In this document: positions 27,776 to 36,454 of the stretch, one piece after another
How the letters are laid out: every line of letters begins with the position of its first letter
Numbering within the stretch: the first letter of the stretch is position 1
Source of the DNA: an uncultured Cellulomonas sp.
GTDB taxonomy: Bacteria > Actinomycetota > Actinomycetes > Actinomycetales > Cellulomonadaceae
Length of the DNA: 64,000 nucleotides
NCBI RefSeq assembly: GCF_947494015.1
Contig: NZ_CANLTL010000001.1
Location: 310,001-374,000 of the forward strand
Reading direction: 5' to 3'
Translations under genes and position numbers: made by a program
The notes under the pieces: model-generated
Told to the model about the DNA's origin: nothing
Database searches by the model: none
Seen by the model: the letters and a program-made list of their open reading frames with translations, nothing else

Positions 27776-28855
27776 TCAGAGGTCGCCCGGGTCGACCAGG
27801 AACTCCGCGGCGTCCGCGATCTCCCCGCCCACCACGGCCTGGAGCTCGCGCGCAAACGCCGTGACGAAGGCCTGGGCCCGCGTGCGGGACGCGGCGTGCC
27901 CGGCGGACGGGTGCTCGCGCTCGAGCTCCTCGACGTCGGCGGGCTCCCAGCGGACCCGGTAGGTGGCGACGCCGTCGGCGGTCCAGGGCAGGCCGCGCAG
28001 CACGAGCGGGACGACGTCGTCCCCGCCGGCCTCGACCACGACGAGCCCGTCCGCGCCCAGGTCGACCTCGACCCCGTAGCCGTCCAGCTCGTCGGGTGCG
28101 GTGAGCGCCGTCGCGTCCCACTCGTCCGCGCGGGCGTGCAGCCGGCGCCGGACCCGCTCCCCCAGCCCGGTCAGCGCGGCACCGGCGCCGACTCCCGGCG
28201 CTCCCGCCGCGCTCGGCCCGGTGGCGGGGCTGGTGGCCGGCCCCGCCCAGGGGACGCCGTCCATCGCGAGCCGCGCGGACGGCGCCGCGCGCTGCACGAC
28301 GGCGAGGCCGGACGCCGGGTCGAGCCAGGTGTCGGAGTACACGGTCAGGTCGATCCCGGCGCCGACGTCCGGCACGAGGACGGCGGCGCCGTCGGCGACG
28401 CGCACCGCGCCGGCCAGCCGCCGGGCGGCGTCGACCAGCCAGCGCAGGACCCGCTCCTCGTCGCGGACCGGCACCGCGTCGGGGAAGGCCCGCTTGAGCC
28501 CGTCCCGGTCCCCGCCGGGGTACGGCGGCTCGCCGCGCTCGCGCGGGGTGGCGACGAGGAAGGCCGTCGCCGTGCCGTCGGGCAGGCCGAGACGGGCGAC
28601 GTCGTCGGCGGTGAGGGCGAAGGGCCCGACGGCGGAGGAGTGGCGGGACAGCCGCAGCACGCCGACGCCCGCCATCGGGTCGCGCGCCGCCCGGCCGCGG
28701 GGAGCCGTGGCGGGGACGGGCGTCTCCCAGCGGGACCCGACGAACCGGCTCAGCGCGAGGACCTCGACCTCCTCCGCCGCGACGTCGTCGGGCAGCGCGA
28801 GCAGGTGACGCCCGGCGAGGCGCGGGTCGTCCGCGGCGAGGCGGGGAGGGAACAT
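27776..28855 (-). CDS. Conserved hypothetical protein downstream of dcd
   Basis: 359 aa, ATG start 7 bases after the dcd stop, so they form one operon. I do not recognise a named domain. It is soluble, with no signal peptide. The N-terminus (PRLAADDPRLAGRHLLALPDDVAAEEVEVLAL) repeats a phrase type seen again as HARADEWDATALTAPDELDGYGVEVDLGADGLVVVEAGG. A ~15-residue Gly/Ala linker near 205-225 separates two halves. Co-location with dCTP deaminase might suggest nucleotide metabolism, but nothing in the sequence shows it. Confidence 0.7.
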   Translation of the reverse strand: MFPPRLAADDPRLAGRHLLALPDDVAAEEVEVLALSRFVGSRWETPVPATAPRGRAARDPMAGVGVLRLSRHSSAVGPFALTADDVARLGLPDGTATAFLVATPRERGEPPYPGGDRDGLKRAFPDAVPVRDEERVLRWLVDAARRLAGAVRVADGAAVLVPDVGAGIDLTVYSDTWLDPASGLAVVQRAAPSARLAMDGVPWAGPATSPATGPSAAGAPGVGAGAALTGLGERVRRRLHARADEWDATALTAPDELDGYGVEVDLGADGLVVVEAGGDDVVPLVLRGLPWTADGVATYRVRWEPADVEELEREHPSAGHAASRTRAQAFVTAFARELQAVVGGEIADAAEFLVDPGDL

Positions 28856-28862
28856 CGCGTGC

Positions 28863-29438
28863 CTAGACGGCCGTGCGGTGGAAGCTCTGCCAGGAGCGCG
28901 ACGGCGTCGGCCCGCGCTGGCCCTGGTAGCGCGAGCCGTACTGCGCCGACCCGTACGGGTGCTCCGACGGCGAGGACAGCCGGAAGAAGCACAGCTGGCC
29001 GATCTTCATCCCGGGCCACAGCGTGATCGGCAGCGTCGCGACGTTGGACAGCTCGAGGGTCACGTGGCCGGTGAAGCCCGGGTCGATGAAGCCCGCGGTG
29101 GAGTGGGTCAGCAGGCCGAGGCGGCCGAGCGAGGACTTGCCCTCCAGGCGCGCCGCGACGTCGTCGGGCAGGGTGACGGCCTCGTACGTCGAGCCGAGCA
29201 CGAACTCGCCGGGGTGCAGGATGAACGGCTCGGTGGGGTCGACGTCGACGAGGCGCGTGAGGTCGGGCTGGTCCTGCGCGGGGTCGATGACCGAGTACTT
29301 GTGGTTGTCGAACAGCCGGAAGTACCGGTCCAGGCGCACGTCGATGCTCGACGGCTGGATCATCGCCGGCTCGTACGGGTCCAGCACGACCCGCCCGGAG
29401 TCGAGCTCGGCGCGGATGTCACGGTCGGAGAGCAGCAC
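28863..29438 (-). CDS. dcd: dCTP deaminase
   Basis: 191 aa, GTG start chosen because the family begins (M)[11 protein letters not shown]. Family blocks: [68 protein letters not shown] with the catalytic Glu in the last block, and a C-terminal [10 protein letters not shown] lid. It deaminates dCTP to dUTP; the actinobacterial relative in Mycobacterium also hydrolyses dUTP to dUMP. Acts as a trimer in the cytosol. Confidence 0.95.
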   Translation of the reverse strand: MLLSDRDIRAELDSGRVVLDPYEPAMIQPSSIDVRLDRYFRLFDNHKYSVIDPAQDQPDLTRLVDVDPTEPFILHPGEFVLGSTYEAVTLPDDVAARLEGKSSLGRLGLLTHSTAGFIDPGFTGHVTLELSNVATLPITLWPGMKIGQLCFFRLSSPSEHPYGSAQYGSRYQGQRGPTPSRSWQSFHRTAV

Positions 29439-29551
29439 GCGGCCACGGTAGCCGCGGTGGGCGCGCTCCGGTGGTGTGTCCGCGGCCGGTGTCCCCGCCG
29501 CTGCCGGCGTTGGGTATGCTCGGTGCCGCGCGCTCACGCCCCGAGCGCCGC

Positions 29552-29622
29552 GCGGGTGTAGTTCAGTGGCAGAACTTCAGCTTCCCAAGCTGATAGCGCG
29601 GGTTCGATTCCCGTCACCCGCT
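29552..29622 (+). tRNA. tRNA-Gly (anticodon CCC)
   Basis: 71 nt. Acceptor GCGGGTG pairs with CACCCGC. D arm GTTC..GAAC. Anticodon stem TCAGC/GCTGA with loop TTCCCAA, giving anticodon CCC (reads GGG). T arm CGGG-TTCGATT-CCCG. No CCA is encoded. From the anticodon loop onward it is part of the 60-bp att repeat, so the 3' half is shared with the integrated element and remains functional. Confidence 0.95.
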
Positions 29623-29641
29623 CCCAGCATCACCGCAGGTC
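29582..29641 (+). repeat. attL: 60-bp direct repeat (tRNA-proximal)
   Basis: Begins exactly at the tRNA anticodon loop (ttcccaagc) and ends 19 bases beyond the tRNA (caccgcaggtc). Identical over all 60 positions to 40879-40938. It also contains the last 12 bases of the integrase gene. Confidence 0.95.
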
Positions 29642-30832
29642 AGGGCCGGCGCCCGGAGCCTGCGACAGCCCCTCAGCGTCAGCAGTCTCTGCGTCGTGCC
29701 CGCTGCGTGCCCGTTCCCGCTGCACCAGGCCGTCCAGCGCTTGCGCTACCGCGCGGTCCCGGGTCGAGCTGGTGTGCAGGTAGATGAGCGCCGCACGGGC
29801 GCTGGCGTGCCCCATCCGAGCCATGAGGTCGGGCAACGTCGCGCCGGCCTGAGCGGTGAGGGTGTTGCCCGTGTGCCGCAGGTCGTGGAAGTGCACGCCC
29901 TCCACCCCGGCCGTCGCCAGGGCACCGCGCCAGATCGCCTGGAAGTTGCTCCGCCGAAGCAGGCCGCCTCGCTTCCCGACGAACACGTAGGAGCCGGCTC
30001 CCTCTCCCGCGAACCGCTGCAGGTGGTCTACGACGTCGGGCAGGATCACGGCGGGCACGGCCACTACGCGCCGCCCGGCCGCCGTCTTCGGTGGTCCCAT
30101 GACGAACGAGCCGTCCGCGAGCTCGACGACGGCGTTGCGCACATGGACCCACCCACCGGTCGCGCTTCCAGCGAGATCGGTCTCGATCACGATGTCCTGA
30201 CGGGCCTGGGCGACGAGCTCACCCCACCGCAACGAGCAGAAGGTCGCGAGCAGGGGGAGGCACCGCAGGTGGTCGGGCAACGCATCCGCCACCGTGTAAA
30301 CCTGGTTACCCGTCAGGGTGGGCCGCTCAGGAGTGCGCTCGACGGACGCGCCCCGCAGCTGGCACGGGTTCGCCCGGATCAGCCGGTCCTCGACCGCCGT
30401 CCCCATGATCGTGCGCAGCAGGCGGTACGCCTTGGCGACCGTCGACTGGCCGAGCCCGCTCTCGACCAAGCCCGCGCGCCACGTCCGGACGCGAGCCGGC
30501 GTGATGCTCACCAGGTCGTACCCGCCCAAGGCCGGCGTGATGTGCAGCCGCACCAGGCCTTCGTAGAGCTGGCGCGTCTTGGGCCGCAGTCCCGGCCGCT
30601 CCTGCACCCACCGAGAGGCGTACTCCCCGACCGGGATACGGCCGGCGTCGGGATCGGTCCAGTCCCCCTGCATCAGGTCCTGCTCGACCGAAGCCAGCCA
30701 CCGGTCGGCGTCCGCCTTCCGCTCGAAGGTGTGGGGCGCCGGCCGGTCCACTCCGTCGGGACCGAGGTAGCGAGCCTGGTAGCGCCCCGACGGAAGCCGC
30801 CGCACCCGACCGAAGCGGCGCTTCGCGGTCAC
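29630..30832 (-). CDS. int: Tyrosine recombinase (integrase)
   Basis: 400 aa; GTG at 30832 overlaps the xis stop (GTGA). It has an N-terminal arm-binding AP2-like region (RRLPSGRYQARYLGPDG), a core-binding SAM-like domain (about 65-155) and the catalytic domain with Arg202 (SLRWGE), His316-x-x-Arg319 (HDLRHTG), His342 (MGHAS) and nucleophile Tyr351 (IYLHTS). It catalyses site-specific recombination between the tRNA-Gly site and the circular element. Its stop codon lies inside attL, as expected for an enzyme gene adjacent to attP. Confidence 0.95.
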   Translation of the reverse strand: MTAKRRFGRVRRLPSGRYQARYLGPDGVDRPAPHTFERKADADRWLASVEQDLMQGDWTDPDAGRIPVGEYASRWVQERPGLRPKTRQLYEGLVRLHITPALGGYDLVSITPARVRTWRAGLVESGLGQSTVAKAYRLLRTIMGTAVEDRLIRANPCQLRGASVERTPERPTLTGNQVYTVADALPDHLRCLPLLATFCSLRWGELVAQARQDIVIETDLAGSATGGWVHVRNAVVELADGSFVMGPPKTAAGRRVVAVPAVILPDVVDHLQRFAGEGAGSYVFVGKRGGLLRRSNFQAIWRGALATAGVEGVHFHDLRHTGNTLTAQAGATLPDLMARMGHASARAALIYLHTSSTRDRAVAQALDGLVQRERARSGHDAETADAEGLSQAPGAGPDLR

Positions 30833-31035
30833 GCCAGAACCCACGTGCCGCGCCGACGCCGCACGGGCTCGACGGTTCCCGCGTCGATGAACTCCCGCAG
30901 CGCCGACTCCGGGATGCGCACGTGCCGTCCCACCCGCACGAACCGGATGCGCCGCTCCGTGATGAGCCGCCGCACGAACCGCTCCCCCGTCCCCAGCACC
31001 TCGCCGGCCTCCACGACCGTCAACAACCTGTCCAC
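30829..31035 (-). CDS. xis: Excisionase (MerR-like HTH)
   Basis: 68 aa. GTG at 31035 with AGAGGGG upstream; a longer frame runs back into rep without a ribosome site. The sequence is a single winged helix of the excisionase family: LLTVVEAGEVLGTGERFVRRLI, then RRIRFVRVGRHVRIPESALREFI. It directs the integrase toward excision. It is coupled to int by a 4-base overlap. Confidence 0.9.
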   Translation of the reverse strand: MDRLLTVVEAGEVLGTGERFVRRLITERRIRFVRVGRHVRIPESALREFIDAGTVEPVRRRRGTWVLA

Positions 31036-31046
31036 CGCTACCCCTC

Positions 31047-32642
31047 TCACGCCGCCGACTCCGTTGCCGAATGCCTGTCCACAGGTGCCGTCGGTGGGCC
31101 GGCACGTGGCCCGGCTGCCTTGGCGGCTTCGTACTGCTCGCGCCAGGCGCGGCGTTGACGCATCGACGCGCTGATGGCCGCGGTGTAGTCGCGCTCCAGC
31201 ACGGGCACGTCGGCCCACTCGAACCGGGGCCGTCCGTCGCTGGCGAGGACCTCAGCGGCGAGGCGTCGCGCGTCGGGTGGTTCGATGCCGGCGGCCTGGA
31301 GGACTTCGCGGACGACGGTGGCGCGGTCGGCGCGGTGCTCGGTCAACGTCTTGCCGGACCACTGCCGGGAGACCAGAACGCGTCGGCCGCCGAGGCCCAG
31401 GTGTTCGCGGTCGTGGGCTTTGGACGGGCACGCCCCGGGGATCAGGCCGGGGCCGGCTTCCATCGGCTGGACGCCATGGCGCAGCCAGTTCGCGCACCGC
31501 GGCGAACACGGCAACCACCGGAGCTCCATGTGGAGCCGGTCGATGTGCGCCTCGTACGCCCGCACCGCCCGATCCTCGGGGTCCACGTGGTCGCGGGCGT
31601 AGGTCTCGGTGACCGACTTGGTCAGGTACTTGCACAGGTACCGCACTGCCCGGTCGGAGTCCTCCGTTCCACCGAGCAAGCCCTTGAGGTCGACCTGGGC
31701 GCCGAACCGCAGCACGTGCAGCGGCTTCGCGTCGGGGTCAGCCCCGAGGTCGTCGAGCGCCCGGTCCCAGCTCGTCAGCGGCGCGGCAGTGTGGGGGTCG
31801 CGGTAGCAGCTCGCGTCCGCGTCCCACACGGGCAGCCGGTCACCGTCGTAGACGACGCGGTCGATGGGGGGCCACCACACCTGGTGGTAGGTCGCCTTGA
31901 CGACCTGCCGCACCACCGAGCGCGGGATGGTGCCGCGGATGGCGGCGTGCAGGTGCGGGGCGAGGCGCTTCTGTGGTTCGACGGCGGCGAAGTACTGCAC
32001 CCGGTAGCCGGCGCACCTGCGGAGGTTCTGCCAGAACCGGTCCACCAGCCGCGGGAACAGCAAGGCGTCTAGGGCGGCGCGCCGGTAGTCGTACCGGGCC
32101 GGGTCGACCGGTGTGCCGGTGCCGGGGATGACCTTGCCGTACGACCCGAGCGTGAGGGTGAGGAACATGCTCGGCCGGTAGGTGCGGCCCGTCTTGGCGT
32201 CGGTGAAGGCCCGCCCGGTCGTGCGCGAGTCCATCGGGACCCGGGGCAGCTCGGGAGCGTCCTGCCGCCGTCGAGTCGACCGCGCCCGCCGCGAGGCATC
32301 CTCGTCATCGTCGCTCGCGTGGGCGTCGTCCAGGTCCAGGCCCAGGTGGAGCTCGTCGTCGGCCTGGTCGTCGGTAGTGGGGCTGGGTGGGTCGTCGGTT
32401 AGGTGCCAGCCTTCGCGGCATTGGTGCATCCGCAGCCGGCGCGCCCGGTCGGCGCACGAGGGGCAGACCGTCTCGCGGGTGGATCCGCACGGGATCGGCA
32501 CGGTGGTGACCTGGCCGGTGGCGCGGTCGGTCACGCGGCGTAGCAGCGGGCGGATGCAGACACCGGCGGCTTTGGCGGCGTCGATCACCACATCGGTGGT
32601 CAGGTCCGGCGCCGACTCGACCCGCTGCTGTGTGGGCATCAC
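31047..32642 (-). CDS. Replication initiator (RepSA-like, HUH type)
   Basis: 531 aa; GTG at 32642 overlaps the tra stop, with an ATG as the second codon. An N-terminal Cys pair (C60-x-x-C63, with further Cys) looks zinc-binding. It is followed by an acidic linker (about 82-118) and then the rolling-circle nuclease: FLTLTLGSYG (160-169), metal-binding HLH at 230-232 (APHLHAAIRG) and candidate nucleophile tyrosines Y335/Y339 (YLCKYLTKS). This is the Rep type of pSAM2-like AICEs. It should nick the element origin after excision so the circle can replicate. Confidence 0.9.
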   Translation of the reverse strand: MMPTQQRVESAPDLTTDVVIDAAKAAGVCIRPLLRRVTDRATGQVTTVPIPCGSTRETVCPSCADRARRLRMHQCREGWHLTDDPPSPTTDDQADDELHLGLDLDDAHASDDDEDASRRARSTRRRQDAPELPRVPMDSRTTGRAFTDAKTGRTYRPSMFLTLTLGSYGKVIPGTGTPVDPARYDYRRAALDALLFPRLVDRFWQNLRRCAGYRVQYFAAVEPQKRLAPHLHAAIRGTIPRSVVRQVVKATYHQVWWPPIDRVVYDGDRLPVWDADASCYRDPHTAAPLTSWDRALDDLGADPDAKPLHVLRFGAQVDLKGLLGGTEDSDRAVRYLCKYLTKSVTETYARDHVDPEDRAVRAYEAHIDRLHMELRWLPCSPRCANWLRHGVQPMEAGPGLIPGACPSKAHDREHLGLGGRRVLVSRQWSGKTLTEHRADRATVVREVLQAAGIEPPDARRLAAEVLASDGRPRFEWADVPVLERDYTAAISASMRQRRAWREQYEAAKAAGPRAGPPTAPVDRHSATESAA

Positions 32643-34105
32643 GCCACCTCCGCCACGGCCGGCAGAGCCGTCATGGACCGGGGCGCGTACGCCTGCGCCA
32701 GGGCGGCGATGTCCGCGTCCGTCACGTGCGTGAATCGCACCCGGGCGGCCTCCGGTGCCCCGTCCTGCCCGACGTACGCGACGCCGGGGGTGGCCTCGTC
32801 GATGAGGTCGGCACGTGCGCCGCGGTCGCGTGCACCTTGACCGAGGGCGAGGGCGACGTGTTCGGGCTCGGTGACCCGCAGCAGAATGCGGGTCGGGAAG
32901 AGGTCTCGCATCGAGATGACGTCCTTGCGGGGGTCCTGCACCGCCCCAACGACCGACACCCCGACCGCGCGGCCTTGGGACAGCAGCAGGGACAGGGCGG
33001 CGATGATCCGGCGCTTGGCGTCCCGGTCGTTGACGTACGCGGTCAGGGACGCGAGCTCGTCGACGATGACCACGATCAGCGGCTCATCCGCGGTGGGCGT
33101 GTGCAGGCGGGATCGACCTCGCAGGGCCGATTGGCGGCGGCGCATCACGGTGACGGCGTCCTCGAAGCCCCGGGCGAACTCCAGCTCGTACCCGGTCGTG
33201 TCGGCGCCGTCCGCGGTGTCGCCGTAGACGAACCGAGCGAACAGCGCCCGGCCCGGTGCGAGCTCCATGCCGCCCTTGGGGTCGATCGCCCACACCTGCA
33301 CCAGCCCGTCGCGGATCCCGGGCGCAACCGCGGCAAGCAGGGACCACAGGACCGAGCCCTTCCCAGACCCGGTGGCCCCGATGACCAGGACGTGAGCGCC
33401 GAGGAGCCGGACGTGGTGCACGAGCCCGTCCTCACCAACCGCGACCGGCAATGCGCCCAGGCGGGGAGGGTCGGCCGGCTCGAACGGCTCCACCGGCGCC
33501 GTGAGCGGGTCGGTGGTGAGGAACCACAACGCGAGGTCGTGCGCCCGCCCGGGGACGGTGCGGACGCGGCAGTCGACTGCGCCGAAAGTCTGCGCCAGGC
33601 GCTGGGTGTTGCTCGCCCAGTCGGTGAGAGTTTGCCCGGGCAGCATCCGCACCCGCACCACATCCACCGCCCCGGTCGAGGCCACCGACACCAAGCGCGG
33701 CAGGTACCCGGTGCCGTCCACCCGCACCGCGAGCCCGGCGGTGACCATGGCCGGCTGCCACACCCACCGGTACACCGTGGCCGCCCGCCACAGCCCCCGC
33801 GTCCGCCAGACCACGAGCCGGACGAACGACCGCGGGTACACGCGCCACCAGGCCACGAGCACGGCGACCGCCACGGCGGCGACCGACAGCACCAACACAG
33901 GTCCCCGGGTCGCGGTCACACGCACAGCCATCAGCGCCGCCACGGCCAGGGCGACGGCCAGCGGGTGTCGCAGCAGCCACCACACACCGGATGCCAACTG
34001 TCGTCCGGCCCACGCTGCGAGGACTGCGGTGAGGGGGACGCGGACCTTGGCGACGTTGAGCCGCATCGGACCGTGCTCGCGCCGGTCGCCGCCCAGGCGG
34101 TTCAC
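32639..34105 (-). CDS. FtsK/SpoIIIE-type DNA translocase (conjugal transfer protein)
   Basis: 488 aa; GTG at 34105 overlaps the preceding stop (GTGA). Two membrane helices at about 46-90. Walker A GATGSGKGS at 243-251, Walker B LIVVIVDELAS, and a QGRAVGVSVVGAVQDPRKD arginine-rich segment. In AICEs the equivalent TraSA/TraB forms a hexameric membrane pump that moves double-stranded DNA between hyphae or cells without a relaxase. No γ-like winged helix is obvious at the C-terminus, so recognition of a clt site may be done elsewhere. Confidence 0.9.
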   Translation of the reverse strand: MNRLGGDRREHGPMRLNVAKVRVPLTAVLAAWAGRQLASGVWWLLRHPLAVALAVAALMAVRVTATRGPVLVLSVAAVAVAVLVAWWRVYPRSFVRLVVWRTRGLWRAATVYRWVWQPAMVTAGLAVRVDGTGYLPRLVSVASTGAVDVVRVRMLPGQTLTDWASNTQRLAQTFGAVDCRVRTVPGRAHDLALWFLTTDPLTAPVEPFEPADPPRLGALPVAVGEDGLVHHVRLLGAHVLVIGATGSGKGSVLWSLLAAVAPGIRDGLVQVWAIDPKGGMELAPGRALFARFVYGDTADGADTTGYELEFARGFEDAVTVMRRRQSALRGRSRLHTPTADEPLIVVIVDELASLTAYVNDRDAKRRIIAALSLLLSQGRAVGVSVVGAVQDPRKDVISMRDLFPTRILLRVTEPEHVALALGQGARDRGARADLIDEATPGVAYVGQDGAPEAARVRFTHVTDADIAALAQAYAPRSMTALPAVAEVA

Positions 34106-34305
34106 AGCGTGCTCACCTTTTCCCACAGCCACGTCCCGGCTGCGGTCAGGGCCTCGTTTACCGCCGGACCGGCCGGGGTCGCCCCCAGCACCAGACCCAG
34201 CACGACGCACACCAGGCAAGCCCCGATCCGCAGCTGACCGGTCCGCAGCAGAAGCACCACCAGAGCGGCCAGGACCAGGGCGACGGCTGCGACGCTCACG
34301 GTCAT
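34102..34305 (-). CDS. Small two-helix membrane protein of the transfer operon
   Basis: 67 aa. Helices at about 3-22 (VSVAAVALVLAALVVLLL) and 29-48 (GACLVCVVLGLVLGATP), then an amphipathic tail. ATG overlaps the upstream stop and its stop overlaps the tra start, so it is tightly co-translated with the translocase. It could be a Spd-type spread protein or a partner of the translocase. Function not shown. Confidence 0.75.
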   Translation of the reverse strand: MTVSVAAVALVLAALVVLLLRTGQLRIGACLVCVVLGLVLGATPAGPAVNEALTAAGTWLWEKVSTL

Positions 34306-34694
34306 GCCGCCTTGCCGTCGGCCACGCCCTGACCCTGGCCTTGGGCCTTGCCGCCGACCACGCCGTCAGCGGTCCAGGTCTCCACCAGGCCGCCGGCCTT
34401 GTTAACCCGGGTCTCGACCCACAGGTCGGTGAACTCCACCCGACCGAACTCCTCCACCACCGGTCGGTTCAACGACCCCACCGTCACCGTGGCCGTCGTG
34501 TTCGAGACCCGGCCCCAGGACGATTGCCGGTAGATCACCTCCACCGCCCACAGCGGCATCCCGGTGTTCTCATCCCGCGCCTGGGTCTCCGACGGCCGCC
34601 GCCGCCCGTCCAGCTCCACCCACTCCTTGACCTCATCGACGATGCCCGTCGCCCGCATCACCTGACGCTTGCTGTCCACCGCGTACCCGCTCAT
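34302..34694 (-). CDS. Small β-rich protein, first gene of the AICE transfer operon
   Basis: 130 aa, ATG start with AGGAGGA directly upstream. The pattern of short strands (ATGIVDEVKEWVE; MPLWAVEVIYR; TATVTVGSL; VEFTDLWVETRV) suggests an OB-like fold, and similar small proteins precede FtsK-type genes in other actinobacterial elements (from memory). The C-terminus is a Gly/Gln/Ala-rich tail (GKAQGQGQGVADGKAA). A single-strand-binding or accessory role is possible but unproven. Confidence 0.7.
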   Translation of the reverse strand: MSGYAVDSKRQVMRATGIVDEVKEWVELDGRRRPSETQARDENTGMPLWAVEVIYRQSSWGRVSNTTATVTVGSLNRPVVEEFGRVEFTDLWVETRVNKAGGLVETWTADGVVGGKAQGQGQGVADGKAA

Positions 34695-34814
34695 CGTTCC
34701 TCCTGTGTAGGGGTCTATACGCCCCGGCGTGGGCCGGCACCTGCCGGTTTAGGGGGGTAAACGGCACCGTAGCCAGCTAGGGCAGCGTCGGTCAACCCCT
34801 CTAAACTCGCAGCC
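34695..34814. promoter_or_regulatory. Divergent AICE control region with operator-like repeats and a leaderless promoter
   Basis: 120 bp between the transfer operon and the HTH/PP2C operon. A dyad tgccggttta-N6-taaacggca spans 34742-34766. The stretch t(t/g)tag(a/g)ggg recurs at about 34706, 34749 and, inverted, 34796-34805. On the plus strand taaact at 34802-34807 lies 7 bases before the ATG at 34815, the spacing of a -10 box for a leaderless transcript; no Shine-Dalgarno is present. These repeats are good candidates for the binding site of the 34815 gene product. Confidence 0.6.
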
Positions 34815-35639
34815 ATGGCGGCTGACGAGTTCGAGCAGGTGCGACGGGAACGCGACCCGCTGCGCCAGGCCCAGCGCGCCACCGATCTCCTCGCCACCTA
34901 CCAGCAGCGGGGCGTCGAGCTCGCGCGGCTTCGTAGGGACGCCGTTGAGCGTGCGGCCGACGAACTCGGCCTGTCCTACTCAGCCGTGGCAGCCCGCATC
35001 GGACTCTCCAAGGGGCGCATCACACAGATCCGACAGTCCGCCCCACTCACCGAGCGCGGCTTCTTCGGTGTTGGGCCACTAACCGTGGCCGTACCGCTGC
35101 GCGCGATGCCCGCCCGGCCGAGCGGCGTCATCGCGCACGAGGACGCCTTGGCTTCGGAGCGCCTGACGGGCCTCCTCACAGGCCTCCAGTTCCAGGTCCG
35201 GACGCTGCACATTCCGCCGGACGGCGACTGGCGCCCTCCGGCCGAGGCCATCGCCATCTGTGGCCCGAAGTCGTCTCGTGTCACGGTGGAGGCGATCGCA
35301 TCTGATCCACACCTGGCCTTCGATCAAGGCCCGCAAGGGCACTGGTCAATCCGCGACAGATTGACCAATGAAGAAGTGAAGTCCCCGATGGACGAAGGCA
35401 TCGACAGTGAGGACTTCGCGTATGTCGGCCGTCTGCCATATCGGGACCATCTACTGTTCGTCATTGCCGGCATCCACGCACTGGGCTCACTCGGCGCGGT
35501 AGATTACTTGACTGCGAATCTGAAGGCGCTATACGCGACGGTTGGACAGGCGCCGTTTTCTCTCGTCGTCCGTAGCACGTTTGACGGCAATACCGTTACC
35601 AAGTCGGAGGCACTATGGGGACCACGCGCGCACCCGTAG
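34815..35639 (+). CDS. HTH regulator with C-terminal sensor domain
   Basis: 274 aa. Residues ~30-66 are a sigma-region-4-like helix-turn-helix (RDAVERAADELGLSYSAVAARIGLSKGRITQI). Then comes PLTERGFFGVGPLTVAVPLRAM and an α/β domain with an EAIAICGPKSS loop near 150, DPHLAF..GPQGHWSIRDRLTNEE and DFAYVGRLPYRDHLLFVIAGIHALGSLGAVDYL. I know this arrangement from Streptomyces proteins annotated as sigma-factor-like HTH, without an established role. It overlaps the PP2C gene by 25 bases. I infer that it is the element's master regulator, replacing the usual GntR-type KorSA, with its activity modulated by the coupled phosphatase. Confidence 0.75.
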   Translation: MAADEFEQVRRERDPLRQAQRATDLLATYQQRGVELARLRRDAVERAADELGLSYSAVAARIGLSKGRITQIRQSAPLTERGFFGVGPLTVAVPLRAMPARPSGVIAHEDALASERLTGLLTGLQFQVRTLHIPPDGDWRPPAEAIAICGPKSSRVTVEAIASDPHLAFDQGPQGHWSIRDRLTNEEVKSPMDEGIDSEDFAYVGRLPYRDHLLFVIAGIHALGSLGAVDYLTANLKALYATVGQAPFSLVVRSTFDGNTVTKSEALWGPRAHP

Positions 35640-36454
35640 CACGCATCGCTGCGGCCACGCGGCAAGGAAGCGGCTCGACGAACCAGGATCGATACGTGGT
35701 CGGGGAGCACTACGCGGCCGTCCTTGACGGGGCATCCTCGGAGAGCGTCACCATCCCGGGCCGTGATGGCGGCTGGTATGCGGAGGCCCTCTCACACCGG
35801 CTCGTCAAATTTCTCGACGAAGATGCTGGCGGCACCACCGCCGACGTGGTCGCCCGTGCGATTGCCGACGTGCGCGACGCCTACAGCCTCGATCCCGAGT
35901 CCACACCGACGAGCACTGTCGCCATCGCGAGGTGGACCGACACGTCGATCGACCTATTCGTCTTGGGCGACAGCACCGCCGTAGCGCTCCTCGCAGACGG
36001 CACCGAGTTGCTCCAGACCGACGACCGCTTAGCCAATGTCGCGCGCGCAGAGCGCGACGCCTACCTCAGCCGGCTGGCGTCGGGCGCCGGCTACGACCCA
36101 GGGCATCGCGACCTATTGCGCCGACTCCAGGCACACCAACGCGCCGAGCGGAATCAGCCTGGTGGCTACTGGATTGCGGGCGCCGAGCCGGGCGCTGCTT
36201 ACCAGGCGATCACCACGAGGCTCAGTCGGCACGGAGCAGCGGCGATCGTCCTAGCCACCGATGGCGCGGCCAGCGCGGTCGATCGCTACCAGTTGCTTCC
36301 CGACTGGCAGGCGTTCGTCGAGCGCCTGAAGACCCTAGACCTGGCGCCGCTCCTGCTAGAGATTGAGCAGCACGAAGCATTCGACCCCAACGGCCAACAC
36401 TGGCCCCGTGGCAAGCGACACGATGACAAGACGGCCGTTTACGTCGGTCTATGA
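35615..36454 (+). CDS. PP2C-type serine/threonine phosphatase
   Basis: 279 aa, ATG with GGAGG 5 bases upstream. The PPM/PP2C metal residues are in place: Asp25 in STNQDRY, Asp38-Gly39 in AAVLDGAS, FVLGDSTAV, IVLATDGAAS and the C-terminal DDKTAV. The phosphatase is soluble, and no kinase gene is nearby. It is translationally coupled to the HTH-sensor gene, so it probably dephosphorylates that protein or a shared partner. Confidence 0.85.
   Translation: MGTTRAPVARIAAATRQGSGSTNQDRYVVGEHYAAVLDGASSESVTIPGRDGGWYAEALSHRLVKFLDEDAGGTTADVVARAIADVRDAYSLDPESTPTSTVAIARWTDTSIDLFVLGDSTAVALLADGTELLQTDDRLANVARAERDAYLSRLASGAGYDPGHRDLLRRLQAHQRAERNQPGGYWIAGAEPGAAYQAITTRLSRHGAAAIVLATDGAASAVDRYQLLPDWQAFVERLKTLDLAPLLLEIEQHEAFDPNGQHWPRGKRHDDKTAVYVGL

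Noticed and set aside
24014-29026. A 1670-codon open frame on the plus strand opposite the mrp and dcd genes
   Set aside because: It mirrors the codon phase of the real minus-strand genes in high-GC DNA; the product is a low-complexity Arg/Gly/Gln/Asp mixture without domains.
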